The notes: a model not told the origin generated them from the letters alone. A DNA stretch of 61,465 nt from Cellulophaga baltica (GCF_900102165.1 NZ_FNBD01000016.1:1-61465), one strand, 5' to 3'; shown: positions 45,991-55,470, counted from the stretch's first letter. A program made the numbers and translations.

Positions 45991-46836
45991 ATGAAAAAAA
46001 AATATTATTTAAGTGCATTAGTTGTATGTCTTTTATTCAACTTAAGTTCTTGCTCCTCTGATGGAGATACTTCTGTAGATCCTGAAACAGAAGAAGTTGA
46101 TGAAAACGCAACTGACGATCCTACTGATGAGGAAGTTAGCCCAGAGACACCCGATCCAGAAACACCTGATCCAGATCCCGAACCAACAGATCCTGAAGAG
46201 GTCTTAGACTGTCTAAAGACATTTGGAACAAACTATGTGGTTTTTGAAGCAGAAGCAACAGAATCGCCCTTAGACCAATGGGAATTAATAAGCAAAGGTG
46301 ACGCGGGCTATTTGGATAAAGAAAGTCTTGGTCCTATAAATGAAACGCATTTAGAATTTACAGGTAACAATCAAGGTAGTGGTCCTGCAACGTCTCCTTT
46401 AGAATATGTATTTACAGCTCCGTCTACTGGAGCATATAAATTAGTTATGCGTCTATACCAGCGTTTAGAGGGTGCAGAGGAAGATAAATCTAATGACGTT
46501 TATATAAGAATGGCAGGTAATTTTACTACGGCTACTGATAAATATACCACGGAAGACTTAGAAACTGACTTGAAATTTTTTGGTAGAGGTGTTGATCAAT
46601 GGGGTGGAGTTTATTCTGGTGATGGCGGAGCAGCCCATAACAAATCGGCAATTCTATACAATTTGATAGAAGGTGAAGAATATACATTCACCATGTCTGG
46701 GCGTTCAAAAAATGCCAATATAGACTACATTTTATTTTACGATACGAAAGATATCACCATCCAAACTGGCGCTAATAAAGATATTGCTGAATTAAATGAT
46801 GCGCAGTACAGACCTGATTGGGATTGTAATCAATAA
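45991..46836 (+). CDS. Secreted lipoprotein with acidic linker and jelly-roll-like domain
   Basis: This 281-aa lipoprotein (Cys near 21 in LSSCSSD) has a Pro/Glu/Asp-rich linker to about residue 70, repeating PETPDPETPDPDPEP. The C-terminal domain begins YVVFEAEATESPLDQWELI and includes APSTGAYKLVMRLYQRLEG and an Asp-rich strand region, as in carbohydrate-binding jelly rolls of agarase-associated proteins. No catalytic residues are obvious. Binding of algal polysaccharide is an inference. Confidence 0.62.
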   Translation: MKKKYYLSALVVCLLFNLSSCSSDGDTSVDPETEEVDENATDDPTDEEVSPETPDPETPDPDPEPTDPEEVLDCLKTFGTNYVVFEAEATESPLDQWELISKGDAGYLDKESLGPINETHLEFTGNNQGSGPATSPLEYVFTAPSTGAYKLVMRLYQRLEGAEEDKSNDVYIRMAGNFTTATDKYTTEDLETDLKFFGRGVDQWGGVYSGDGGAAHNKSAILYNLIEGEEYTFTMSGRSKNANIDYILFYDTKDITIQTGANKDIAELNDAQYRPDWDCNQ

Positions 46837-46900
46837 ATCTGTTTCTTTTAAAATTACAAAGGAGCGCTTTAGAAGCAACTTCCGTATTCAAAAACTAAAT

Positions 46901-46940
46901 CGCTATAAGCAAGTAAGAACACTTGCCTATAGCGGTTTTT
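46901..46940 (+). terminator. Intrinsic terminator of the lipoprotein gene
   Basis: CGCTATAAGCAAGT pairs with ACTTGCCTATAGCG (one A-C mismatch) across loop AAGAAC, followed by GTTTTTAATTTT. Confidence 0.85.
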
Positions 46941-47042
46941 AATTTTAAAAACACCTATACTCTGTTGTAGGTATTGTATTTTAAGCCATAGAAGAAACAT
47001 ATGAATAATAACTAGCAAAAATCCAATCATCTCACCCCTTCA

Positions 47043-47528
47043 CCTCAATAATAGGATTTATAGAATCCTAATAAACACACATTGAAAATATAAAAATAAA
47101 GGCTAGCGCCTTCTCATTTTTTGCTTCCAAACGCTTACACGAACAAAATCTGGATTTACAGAATCCGAATAAACACTCATTGCAAATATCAAAATGAAGG
47201 CTAGCGCCTTCTCATTTTTTGTGTCCAAACGCTTACAGAACAAAATCTGGATTTACAGAATCCGAATAAACCCTCATTGCAAATATCAAAATGGAGGCTA
47301 GCGCCTTCTCATTTTTTGTGTCCAAACGCTTACACGAACAAAATCTGGATTTACAGAATCCTAATAAACCCTCTGTGCAAATACCAAAATGAAGGCTAGC
47401 GCCTTCTCATTTTTTGTCTCCAAACGCTTACACGAACAAAATCTGGATTTACAGAATCCTAATAAACCCTCTGTGCAAATACCAAAATGAAGGCTAGCGC
47501 CTTTTCATTTTTTGTGTCCAAACGCTTA
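47043..47528. repeat. Five tandem ~98-bp repeats
   Basis: Copies of GGCTAGCGCC start at 47101, 47199, 47296, 47394 and 47492, a period of 97-98. Each unit carries GGATT...AATCC, an inverted repeat AAAATGAAGGC-TAGC-GCCTTctCATTTT followed by a T-run (a terminator-like hairpin on either strand), and the line TCCAAACGCTTACACGAAC. Copies 2-5 are near-identical and the first is diverged. They end 69 bp before the tRNA-Pro gene. After the last copy is a perfect palindrome CACGAAC-ATT-GTTCGTG (47529-47545). Confidence 0.85.
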
Positions 47529-47597
47529 CACGAACATTGTTCGTGATGCTCTTGGAAACAAAAAATGAACCGCAACACGATTCATTTTCTTATTCAG

Positions 47598-47671
47598 TCG
47601 GGATGACAGGATTTGAACCTGCGACCACACGGCCCCCAGCCGTGTACGCTACCGGACTGCGCTACATCCCG
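47598..47671 (-). tRNA. tRNA-Pro (anticodon GGG)
   Basis: On the minus strand the 74-nt gene begins CGGGATG, pairing with CATCCCG before a discriminator A. The D arm contains AGTCCGGTAG, and the anticodon arm CACGG-CTGGGGG-CCGTG gives anticodon GGG. The T arm reads GTTCAAATC. CCA is not encoded. It reads CCC and CCU codons. Confidence 0.95.
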
Positions 47672-47830
47672 ATTAATTTGATGCCAAATATATAGAATAG
47701 TAACACTAAAAAAAAGAATTTTTACAGGATGATTTCGCTGCGCTTGAATTACAAAAGTTATTACTTGTAATATATTTTAAATTGAAGGTTTCACAGATAA
47801 AAGCTATCTTAGAAGCTTAAAGCATTTAAA

Positions 47831-48469
47831 GTGAAATTTTTAGTATTATTTTTAGTTCCCCTATTTTGCATGGCGCAACCCAACGCTTATTTTAAAGATG
47901 AAGTAACAGCCATCTCTAAAAAATATGATTCGCTATGGGATTCTTCTAGAGAAACCATTGTCTTTACAGGCAGTTCTAGTGTACGTATGTGGAAAACTTT
48001 AGATCAAGATTTTCCGAACCATCAAGTACTAAATACTGGTTTTGGTGGGTCTCAAACTATTGATTTATTAGGCTATACCAAGGAGCTTATTTTTACGTAT
48101 CGTCCTAAAAAAGTCTTTATCTACGAAGGAGATAATGACATATCATCTAAAAAAAAATCAAAAGAAATTCTGACAACATTTTCAGAATTAATTGAGACTA
48201 TAAAAGTAAATGACAGTACAACCAAAGTGGTTATTATATCGCCTAAACCAAGTATTTCTAGATGGAAATACAAAGGAAAATATAAGCGATTAAACAGAAA
48301 ATTGAAACGTTTTTGTGAAGAAAATGACAACTTAGAATTTGCAAACGTATGGGACATCATGCTAGAGAGAAAGCAATTAAAAAAAGATCTTTTTATCAGT
48401 GATGGCCTTCACATGAATGAAAAAGGATATCAACTCTGGCATTCTGTTATTAAAGATTATATTGACTAA
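47831..48469 (+). CDS. Secreted SGNH/GDSL-type hydrolase
   Basis: This 212-aa protein starts with GTG 47831 and a signal peptide (cleavage about residue 17, FCMAQ). Block I is FTGSSSVRMW with the nucleophile Ser, block II NTGFGGS, block III EGDND, and block V SDGLHMNEKGY with the Asp-His pair. It is likely an acyl esterase acting on carbohydrate esters. The hexosaminidase gene follows after 18 bp, so a joint role in polysaccharide or glycan breakdown is plausible. Confidence 0.88.
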   Translation: MKFLVLFLVPLFCMAQPNAYFKDEVTAISKKYDSLWDSSRETIVFTGSSSVRMWKTLDQDFPNHQVLNTGFGGSQTIDLLGYTKELIFTYRPKKVFIYEGDNDISSKKKSKEILTTFSELIETIKVNDSTTKVVIISPKPSISRWKYKGKYKRLNRKLKRFCEENDNLEFANVWDIMLERKQLKKDLFISDGLHMNEKGYQLWHSVIKDYID

Positions 48470-48487
48470 TACGCTAGTTTTTTATTT

Positions 48488-50104
48488 ATGAAAAAAAAGA
48501 TTTTTGCCTTAAAAATAGCTTTATTCGCTTTAGCGATTGTATCCCTATCCTGTGCAGAGAAAAAGAAGAAAGTTGTACTTGTATTTCCTGAAACAAATTT
48601 ATCCGCAGAAAATATTATTCCGAAGCCTTCTAAAGTTATTGCGACAAATTCTGCCTTTGGCTTAGATCAGAACACCGTGATTTACACTTCTCAAGCATTT
48701 AATGGATTTACCGAAGTAGGTACTTTTTTATCAGAGAAAATTGAAACCTTAACATCATTGAAAGTTCCTGTAAATACTACTGATTTAGAACAGGTAGATC
48801 GCATTATTTACATCAATCAAACGGACAGTCTAGAACTAGAAACAAAAGAATCTTATCAATTATACATTTCAAAAGATTCTATTATCATCAATTCTAAGAC
48901 TGCTGAGGGCGCTTTTAGAGGTGTGCAGACCTTACGACAGATAATCCCAGAGAAAAGTAACGATAGCATCACAGATCATCCTATGTGGCTTATTCCAACA
49001 GGCAAAATTATTGATAGTCCTAATTTTGAATATCGAGGTGCCATGCTAGATGTTACAAGGCATTTTTTTAGCGTTACCGATGTAAAGAAATACATAGACG
49101 TATTAGCTTATTATAAAATCAACAAACTACACTTACACCTTACGGATGATCAAGGATGGCGTATTGAAATAAAATCATGGCCAAAACTGACTGCTGTTTC
49201 TGGTGCTACAGAAGTTGGCGGTGGCGAAGGTGGTTTTTATACGCAAGAAGCGTATAGTGAAATTGTAAGCTATGCTTCTAAACATCATATGACGATTATT
49301 CCTGAAGTAGATATGCCAGGACATACCAATGCTGCTTCTGTTGCATATCCAATTCTTAACGGAAATGGCAAAACGTTAAAGCCATATACAGGTACGCATG
49401 TAGGTTTTAGTACGTTTGATGCGCACAAGGATACCGTTTATGCTTTTATTGATGATGTTGTACGTGAAATAGCAGCACTTAGTCCAGGACCTTATTTTCA
49501 TATTGGTGGAGATGAAAGTCATGTAACTAAAAAGAAAGATTATATTCTTTTTGTAAATCGTGTAGAAAAAATTGTTCAAAAACATGGTAAGCAAATGATT
49601 GGCTGGGATGAAATTATGCAAGCGGATGTAGATAGCACCAGTATTGCACAACATTGGAACACCAAGAAAAATGCAACTAAAGCAGCTGCAAGAGGATCAA
49701 AAATAATTATGTCACCTGCTACGAGAGCTTATCTGGATATGAAATATGATGACACCTCTATTCATGGCTTGGATTGGGCAGCACTCATTCCTGTTGACAC
49801 GGCTTACAACTGGTCTCCTACAACATATATTGAAAATCTAAAAAAGGAGGATATCTTAGGTGTAGAGGCACCACTGTGGTCTGAAACAATTTCCACAATA
49901 GCTGAGCTAGAATATTTAGCATTTCCTAGAATTATTGGCTATGCAGAACTAGGTTGGACCACGGACGAAAATAGAAATTGGGACGATTTTAAAACACGCT
50001 TAGCCAATCAAACTCCTTATCTAAACAGGATGAATGTAAACTACTACCCGTCTACTTTGATTGATTGGAAGAAAGACGTATCAGAAACCATACTTAAAAA
50101 CTAA
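48488..50104 (+). CDS. GH20 beta-N-acetylhexosaminidase lipoprotein
   Basis: This 538-aa protein has a lipoprotein leader (SLSC near 19-22). The GH20b domain (about 45-160) is followed by the catalytic TIM barrel, with the characteristic HIGGDES (His338-Asp342-Glu343), KLHLHLTDDQGWRIEIKS, PEVDMPGH and GVEAPLWSE. Substrate-assisted catalysis removes terminal N-acetylglucosamine or galactosamine, as in chitin or peptidoglycan turnover. It is in an operon with the SGNH hydrolase and lactonase genes. Confidence 0.95.
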   Translation: MKKKIFALKIALFALAIVSLSCAEKKKKVVLVFPETNLSAENIIPKPSKVIATNSAFGLDQNTVIYTSQAFNGFTEVGTFLSEKIETLTSLKVPVNTTDLEQVDRIIYINQTDSLELETKESYQLYISKDSIIINSKTAEGAFRGVQTLRQIIPEKSNDSITDHPMWLIPTGKIIDSPNFEYRGAMLDVTRHFFSVTDVKKYIDVLAYYKINKLHLHLTDDQGWRIEIKSWPKLTAVSGATEVGGGEGGFYTQEAYSEIVSYASKHHMTIIPEVDMPGHTNAASVAYPILNGNGKTLKPYTGTHVGFSTFDAHKDTVYAFIDDVVREIAALSPGPYFHIGGDESHVTKKKDYILFVNRVEKIVQKHGKQMIGWDEIMQADVDSTSIAQHWNTKKNATKAAARGSKIIMSPATRAYLDMKYDDTSIHGLDWAALIPVDTAYNWSPTTYIENLKKEDILGVEAPLWSETISTIAELEYLAFPRIIGYAELGWTTDENRNWDDFKTRLANQTPYLNRMNVNYYPSTLIDWKKDVSETILKN

Positions 50105-50131
50105 TTAATAGTACCACCACAAACCCACTCA

Positions 50132-51265
50132 ATGAAGTATTCTATCTTTTTTTTAGTAGTAATTATGCTTACAAGTTGTAAAACAGAAACCAAACCTACT
50201 CAAAACACACCAGAAGTGGCACAAGAAACGGCACAAGATGCTACTTTTTATGTAGGCACCTATACGGATAAAGAAAGTAAGGGCATTTATAAATATAGCC
50301 TTTCGGCCGATGGAAAATTAGCTAAAATAGGCTTGGCGGCTACAACAAATAATCCGTCGTTTTTAGCCTTGAGCCCAGACAAAAAATTTCTTTTAACCGT
50401 AAATGAAGTAGCCGAAAAAAACACCGGCTTTGTAAGTTCTTATCAAATTGAGAAAGATACTTTACTTTTCAAGAACATGAGTTCATCAGGTGGTGCACAT
50501 CCTTGTCATGTTGCTATTAACGATAAAGGATACGTTTTAGCGGCAAATTACAGTAGTGGCTCTGTGGGCTTATTACAAATAGATTCTGCCGGAAAATTGA
50601 CTGATTTATTAGATACGCAACAACATAGTGGCCAAGGAACTACAGCAAGGCAAAAAGGACCGCACGCGCATTCTGCTTGGTTTGATGAAAACATTGTTAT
50701 CGCAGTAGATTTAGGAACGAATGAGCTTTGGTTTTCAAGTATCAATACCACTAGGAATACACTAGATTCCGTAGCTCCTTTTAGATTGCCTATGGCAGAA
50801 GGTGCAGGACCAAGACATTTGGTACAACATCCTACTAAAAAAATCCTATATGTTTTAAATGAATTAGATAATACCATCACTAGCGTTTCTAGATTAGCGG
50901 ACGGTACTTATGAAAAAAAGCAAACCATCTCTTCTATTCCTGAGGATTTTAAAGAGGCAACTAAAAGTGCCGACATCCATATTTCTGCAGACGGTAAATT
51001 CCTATACGCTTCAAACCGAGGTCATAATAGTATTGCCATTTTTAGTATACATGAAGATAGTGGTGACTTAAGCTTAGTTGGTTATGAATCTTGCCGTGGA
51101 GAGAATCCAAGGAATTTTTCATTAACGCCAGAAGACACTTATTTAATTGTAGCCAATCAAGACACCAACAATCTAATTTCTTTTAAAAGAAATGCGCAAA
51201 CAGGACTATTAACATTTGTTTCAGAAATTGAAGCTCCTACGCCTGTTTGTATTCTTTTTGACTAA
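50132..51265 (+). CDS. Lactonase-family (YbhE-like) lipoprotein
   Basis: This 377-aa, seven-bladed propeller lipoprotein has a lipobox ending at Cys near 16 (LTSCK). Typical segments are FYVGTYTDKESKGIYKYS, NNPSFLALSPDKKFLLTVNE, GPHAHSAWF, GAGPRHLVQHP, and DIHISADGKFLYASNRGHNSI with GENPRNFSLTPEDTY. Related YbhE enzymes hydrolyse 6-phosphogluconolactone, but this one is exported, so it more likely acts on other lactones. It is the last gene of the hydrolase operon. Confidence 0.85.
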   Translation: MKYSIFFLVVIMLTSCKTETKPTQNTPEVAQETAQDATFYVGTYTDKESKGIYKYSLSADGKLAKIGLAATTNNPSFLALSPDKKFLLTVNEVAEKNTGFVSSYQIEKDTLLFKNMSSSGGAHPCHVAINDKGYVLAANYSSGSVGLLQIDSAGKLTDLLDTQQHSGQGTTARQKGPHAHSAWFDENIVIAVDLGTNELWFSSINTTRNTLDSVAPFRLPMAEGAGPRHLVQHPTKKILYVLNELDNTITSVSRLADGTYEKKQTISSIPEDFKEATKSADIHISADGKFLYASNRGHNSIAIFSIHEDSGDLSLVGYESCRGENPRNFSLTPEDTYLIVANQDTNNLISFKRNAQTGLLTFVSEIEAPTPVCILFD

Positions 51266-51281
51266 ATATTTCTAAGACCAT

Positions 51282-51671
51282 CTACTTATTAATGGCTAAT
51301 AGAATTTTTTTCATTTTCTCATAATTCAAGGGCTTTTCTAAGTACTCTATGACATTGCTATACCTAGAAGCCATTTCTTTGTCTTTTGGCCTACTAGAAG
51401 ATGTTAATAAGACAATGGGTATGCCTGAGTATTGATTTTTGACTTCCTCTGAGTCTAAAAACTCAAAGCCGTCCATGACAGGCATGTTAACGTCCAAAAA
51501 TATTAGATTAGGTTGTTCCTTCGCTAAATATTCTAGTGCCAACTCCCCGTTTAATACAGCGTCAACATTTTCAAAGCCTATATTTTTTAATTTTGTGGTG
51601 GTTATGTAATTGGTAATTTCATCATCTTCCACCAACAGTATTTTGAAAACGCTACTAGTTTGATTTTCCAT
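51282..51671 (-). CDS. Single-domain response regulator
   Basis: This 129-aa receiver has acidic residues VEDDE, phospho-acceptor Asp in FLDVNMP, Thr/Ser in LLTSSSR and Lys in YLEKPL. It has no output domain. The start ATG overlaps the kinase stop by one base (TAATG), so translation is coupled. It is a paralogue of the receiver at 37891. Confidence 0.92.
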   Translation of the reverse strand: MENQTSSVFKILLVEDDEITNYITTTKLKNIGFENVDAVLNGELALEYLAKEQPNLIFLDVNMPVMDGFEFLDSEEVKNQYSGIPIVLLTSSSRPKDKEMASRYSNVIEYLEKPLNYEKMKKILLAINK

Positions 51672-52762
51672 TAAAATGTAATTTTAAATTCAGTTCCTTT
51701 ATTTATATCACTTGTAGCACGAATAGCACCCCCATTATTTGTAATAATAGAATTCGTAACATAAAGTCCTACTCCAAGTCCATCTACATGGGTGTGCATT
51801 CTTTTAAACAATCCAAAGATTTTATTGGGATCAGTAGCCGGCTCAAACCCTAATCCGTTGTCTTTAACCGATAAAACCAACCGCTCTTTAACTAAGGCTG
51901 TTTTAATAAGAATAACAGGTTTCCTGTTTGGGTTTCTAAATTTTATCGCATTAGAGACTAAGTTTTGCAAAATGCTTTCTAACTGAATTACATTATAATC
52001 TATGTTAGGCGCACGGGCAAAATCTTCTTTAATTATAGTCCTACTCTGTACTATTTCCTCAGCGTGATTAACTTTTATTTTTTCAATAATTTTAGAAAAA
52101 CTTAGAAGTTCTTTTTTATCATCCGATTTCGTTTTCAAAGCAATTACAGAATTTAAAGCCCTAAGTTTATCGCACATTTGTTTGGCTACCTGCTGTACTT
52201 TATCAAATACCGGCATACCTGCTTCAGAAATAGCATTCTCATTCTGTAACATATCTAATAAGCTATGAATATTAGTAAGGGGCGATCTTAAATCATGTGC
52301 CGCTACATAAGAAAACTCTTCTAACTCTTGATTTTTGCGCTTAAGATTATCGTTTACAGTCTGTAAGTTTACTTTTGTTGTTTTTAGTTGATCTATAGTG
52401 TTCGTTAAATTCGTAACATTTAACGTACTCATGCCTAAATAATCACCAATCTTGAAGGCTTTTATCATGAATTTAAGTACTCCGGCATCGGTATGAAAAG
52501 AAACTTCATCAAAACCGACAGGCTTACCTGTTACTAAAACATCCTTATATAACTGATATCTTTCATTCTCTTTTAAATACGGAAAAAAATCTAATAAATT
52601 TCTTCCTATAAAATCTTCTCTCTTAATTTTGATAGCCGTTAGAGCTGCTTGATTAATATCTACAAAATTTAGATCCTTATTTAAAATAACAAATGGCGAA
52701 TAGGCCATATTAAAAAAAGCACCTCGAAGATCTCTATCGAATTCTCCTTCTACTGCTGCCAT
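51671..52762 (-). CDS. PAS sensor histidine kinase
   Basis: This 363-aa, apparently cytosolic kinase has one PAS domain (about 18-130). The HisKA motif AAHDLRSPLTNIHSLLD (His near 160) follows, and the ATPase ends the protein with LQNLVSNAIKFR, VKDNGLGF and GLGVGLYVTN. It is close in layout to the kinase at 36022 but has one PAS domain rather than three. It overlaps its response regulator by one base. Confidence 0.92.
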   Translation of the reverse strand: MAAVEGEFDRDLRGAFFNMAYSPFVILNKDLNFVDINQAALTAIKIKREDFIGRNLLDFFPYLKENERYQLYKDVLVTGKPVGFDEVSFHTDAGVLKFMIKAFKIGDYLGMSTLNVTNLTNTIDQLKTTKVNLQTVNDNLKRKNQELEEFSYVAAHDLRSPLTNIHSLLDMLQNENAISEAGMPVFDKVQQVAKQMCDKLRALNSVIALKTKSDDKKELLSFSKIIEKIKVNHAEEIVQSRTIIKEDFARAPNIDYNVIQLESILQNLVSNAIKFRNPNRKPVILIKTALVKERLVLSVKDNGLGFEPATDPNKIFGLFKRMHTHVDGLGVGLYVTNSIITNNGGAIRATSDINKGTEFKITF

Positions 52763-52917
52763 ACTATCTTGTTTTTGATTTGTAATAAATCATTATTAGG
52801 TCTCAAAACTCCTCTTTTTGTGTGATAACATCAGGAATAAAGCCGCCACTACGATAAAACCATAGACGAATAGCAATAAACTGTAGATAAAGGAATTTGA
52901 AATAGACAGATTTTAAC

Positions 52918-52962
52918 AAAAAAAGGCAACGAATATGAATTTTCATATTCGTTGCCTTTTCA
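52918..52962. terminator. Strong intrinsic terminator
   Basis: The 18-bp perfect stem (left arm 52921-52938, AAAAGGCAACGAATATGA) has A- and T-runs at the ends. It lies downstream of the DUF5606 gene and also after the divergent end of the kinase region, so it can stop transcription on either strand. Confidence 0.85.
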
Positions 52963-52988
52963 AACAACTGGTTTTAAAGTGGATAGAT

Positions 52989-53423
52989 TTACTCTCCTCC
53001 TTCTTCCTTTGCTGCTTCTTTTACTTCTTCTTTAGCTTCAAAATCCGTAATTCCTTGCTCTTGGAGCATATTATACCACTGAATTACTTTCTTAATGTCG
53101 CTAGCATATACTCTATCTTCGTCATAATTAGGAAGTATCTCAAAAAAGTACTCCTCCAATTTTAACTTATCATCTTTATGAGAAACTGGAGTTTTTTCTC
53201 CATTCTCTTTTTCTTGAATTTTCTTAAACACTTCGCGAAGCGGAATTTCTGCATCTAGTGTATAAATAGCAATTTCAGAAAGAACACTTACGTTGTTCTT
53301 AAAACCTACCGTAATTTTTTTACCATCTAATAACGATTCTGCTACAAAACCAGCTCTAGTTTGTGTTAATAATTTAAACAAACCTGGTTTTCCCCCTATG
53401 GATAAAATTTTATCTAAACTCAT
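52989..53423 (-). CDS. DUF5606-family protein
   Basis: This 144-aa cytosolic protein opens MSLDKILSIGGKPGLFKLL, the usual start of the Bacteroidota DUF5606 family. A conserved central FEILPNYDEDRVYASDIKKVIQWYN and an acidic C-terminal tail (EEVKEAAKEEGGE) follow. Function is unknown. It is encoded just downstream of def and ruvX on the same strand, a common arrangement in flavobacteria, implying a housekeeping role. Confidence 0.85.
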   Translation of the reverse strand: MSLDKILSIGGKPGLFKLLTQTRAGFVAESLLDGKKITVGFKNNVSVLSEIAIYTLDAEIPLREVFKKIQEKENGEKTPVSHKDDKLKLEEYFFEILPNYDEDRVYASDIKKVIQWYNMLQEQGITDFEAKEEVKEAAKEEGGE

Positions 53424-53479
53424 GTATTATTTTAATTTCTGGACAAATATTAAACTTTTACGGTAATAAAAAAACTAGA

Positions 53480-54070
53480 TTATCTTCCTTTTTTCATATC
53501 AGGGAAACGCATGCGGTAATCTGCATTAATTTTTCCTTTAGAAATATTACTTAATTTACCTTTTATCAAACGTTTTTTAAGACTTGAAAGCTTGTCTGTA
53601 AACAAAATTCCTTCAATATGATCGTATTCATGTTGAATTACTCTTGCCAACAAACCACCATAGGTTTCACTTTTCTCATTAAAATTCTCATCTAAATAAG
53701 TGATTTTAATGGTTTCTTTTCTATTCACATCTTCACGGATATCCGGAATACTTAAACAACCCTCATTAAAAGTCCACTCTTCTCCCGTCTCCTCCTCTAT
53801 CTTGGCATTGACAAAAACCTTTTTAAAACCATTTAATGCTTTCTGATCTTCCGGAGCTAAATCTTCATCCTCAGAGAATGGAGTGGTATCAATAACAAAT
53901 AAGCGAATAGGCAAACCAATTTGTGGTGCAGCCAAACCAACGCCACTTGCATTATACATGGTTTCCCACATATTTTCTACTAAGGTCTCAAGTTTAGGAT
54001 AATCTTTTGTAATATCAGTTCCTACTTTTCGTAAAACTGGATCTCCGTACGCTGTAATGGGTAATATCAT
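53480..54070 (-). CDS. def: Peptide deformylase
   Basis: This 196-aa metalloenzyme removes the formyl group from nascent N-formylmethionine peptides. The three signature motifs are present: GVGLAAPQ (43-50), EGCLSIP with metal ligand Cys105, and QHEYDH with His147, catalytic Glu148 and His151. Length and motif order are normal. It follows ruvX by 4 bp and precedes the DUF5606 gene, forming one operon divergent from dapD. Confidence 0.96.
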   Translation of the reverse strand: MILPITAYGDPVLRKVGTDITKDYPKLETLVENMWETMYNASGVGLAAPQIGLPIRLFVIDTTPFSEDEDLAPEDQKALNGFKKVFVNAKIEEETGEEWTFNEGCLSIPDIREDVNRKETIKITYLDENFNEKSETYGGLLARVIQHEYDHIEGILFTDKLSSLKKRLIKGKLSNISKGKINADYRMRFPDMKKGR

Positions 54071-54074
54071 TGTA

Positions 54075-54485
54075 TTAAATTCTATTTAAATATGCTTGTA
54101 AAATAATGGTAGCACTAATCTCATCAACCAGAGCCTTATCTCTTCTTTGTTTCTTTTTCAGGCCACTATCAATCATCGTTTGAAAAGCCATTTTAGAAGT
54201 AAAACGCTCATCTTGGCGTTCTATTCTCATCATTGGAAAACTTACTTTCAATTTCTCTAGAAATGGAAGTATCAATGCCTCAGATTCTGATACCTGATTA
54301 TTCATTTGTTTAGGCTCACCAACTACAATAAGTTCAACACTTTCTGTTGCAATATAGTTTTTTAAAAATTCAATCAATTCCTTAGTGGCTACCGTAGTTA
54401 ATCCTGATGCAATAAGTTGTAACTCATCGGTAACAGCAATTCCTGTTCTAACTTTACCAAAATCAAGTGCAACAATCCGTGCCAT
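54075..54485 (-). CDS. ruvX: Putative Holliday junction resolvase RuvX (YqgF)
   Basis: This 136-aa, RNase H-like fold protein has DFGKVRTGIAVTD (catalytic Asp8) at the N-terminus, VVGEPKQMNN in the middle and RQDERFTSKMA with a late DKALVDEISATIILQ, as expected for YqgF. The family is implicated in 16S rRNA 5'-end processing and possibly junction resolution. It is the first gene of the ruvX-def-DUF5606 operon. Confidence 0.93.
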   Translation of the reverse strand: MARIVALDFGKVRTGIAVTDELQLIASGLTTVATKELIEFLKNYIATESVELIVVGEPKQMNNQVSESEALILPFLEKLKVSFPMMRIERQDERFTSKMAFQTMIDSGLKKKQRRDKALVDEISATIILQAYLNRI

Positions 54486-54589
54486 CTAAATTATATTTTT
54501 TGCAAAAATAAAGGATAAATTGTTATAACTATAAATTCCCGCGAATAATTAGCGCGTAGGACTTATATTTGAGAAAATTTTAGCGTAAA

Positions 54590-55405
54590 ATGACTGAATT
54601 AAGAGAGCAAATAGAAAAAGCTTGGGACAACCGAGATTTATTGAAAGAAGAGAAGACACAAACTGCAATACGCTCAGTAATAGACTTATTAGATGACGGA
54701 AAATTGCGTTGTGCAGAACCTACAACAGACGGATGGCAAATAAATGAGTGGGTTAAAAAAGCCGTAGTACTTTATTTCCCAATTCAAAAAATGGAAACTC
54801 TTGAAGCGGGTATTTTTGAATATCACGATAAAATGCCTTTGAAAAAAGGATATAAAGAAAAAGGAATACGTGTGGTACCAGGAGCAACAGCAAGACACGG
54901 AGCTTATATTTCTGCTGGAACTATTTTAATGCCTAGTTATGTAAATATAGGTGCTTATGTAGATGAAGGCACTATGGTAGATACTTGGGCTACCGTTGGT
55001 AGTTGTGCTCAAATAGGCAAAAACGTTCACCTTAGCGGTGGTGTTGGTATTGGTGGTGTTTTAGAACCATTACAAGCCTCTCCTGTCATCATAGAAGACA
55101 ATGTATTTGTTGGTTCTAGATGTATTGTTGTAGAAGGTGTACGTGTAGAGAAAGAAGCAGTTTTAGGTGCAAATGTTGTGCTTACAGCATCTACCAAAAT
55201 TATAGATGTTACTGGAGATACCCCTATAGAACGCAAAGGTTTAGTTCCTGCAAGATCTGTAGTTATACCGGGAAGCTATACTAAAAAATTCCCTGCAGGA
55301 GAATACAATGTTCCTTGTGCATTAATTATAGGTACGCGTAAAGAAAGTACCAACAAAAAAACGTCTCTAAATGATGCCCTTAGAGAATATGATGTAGCCG
55401 TATAA
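54590..55405 (+). CDS. dapD: Tetrahydrodipicolinate N-succinyltransferase
   Basis: This 271-aa enzyme of the succinylase branch of lysine/diaminopimelate synthesis uses succinyl-CoA. The N-terminal helical domain is followed by a left-handed parallel beta helix of hexapeptide repeats (IGAYVDEGTMVDTWATVGSCAQIGKNVHLSGGVGIGGVLEP). A terminal strand region follows, with PGSYTKKFPAGEYNVPCALIIG. Length and motifs are standard. Monocistronic, with its own terminator. Confidence 0.96.
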   Translation: MTELREQIEKAWDNRDLLKEEKTQTAIRSVIDLLDDGKLRCAEPTTDGWQINEWVKKAVVLYFPIQKMETLEAGIFEYHDKMPLKKGYKEKGIRVVPGATARHGAYISAGTILMPSYVNIGAYVDEGTMVDTWATVGSCAQIGKNVHLSGGVGIGGVLEPLQASPVIIEDNVFVGSRCIVVEGVRVEKEAVLGANVVLTASTKIIDVTGDTPIERKGLVPARSVVIPGSYTKKFPAGEYNVPCALIIGTRKESTNKKTSLNDALREYDVAV

Positions 55406-55430
55406 GGCTACAAACGACTATTTTAAGAAT

Positions 55431-55470
55431 AATCTCCCATGGTTTTAATAGCCTATGGGAGATTTTTTTT
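55431..55470 (+). terminator. Intrinsic terminator of dapD
   Basis: AATCTCCCAT pairs with ATGGGAGATT across a loop of about 14 nt, followed by a run of T. A classic Rho-independent layout. Confidence 0.9.

Noticed and set aside
47043-47528. CRISPR array
   Set aside because: The units are contiguous ~98-bp tandem repeats with no unique spacers, and no cas genes are present.
52935-53165. Plus-strand frame opposite the DUF5606 gene
   Set aside because: It lies antisense to a well-supported gene and starts inside a terminator hairpin.
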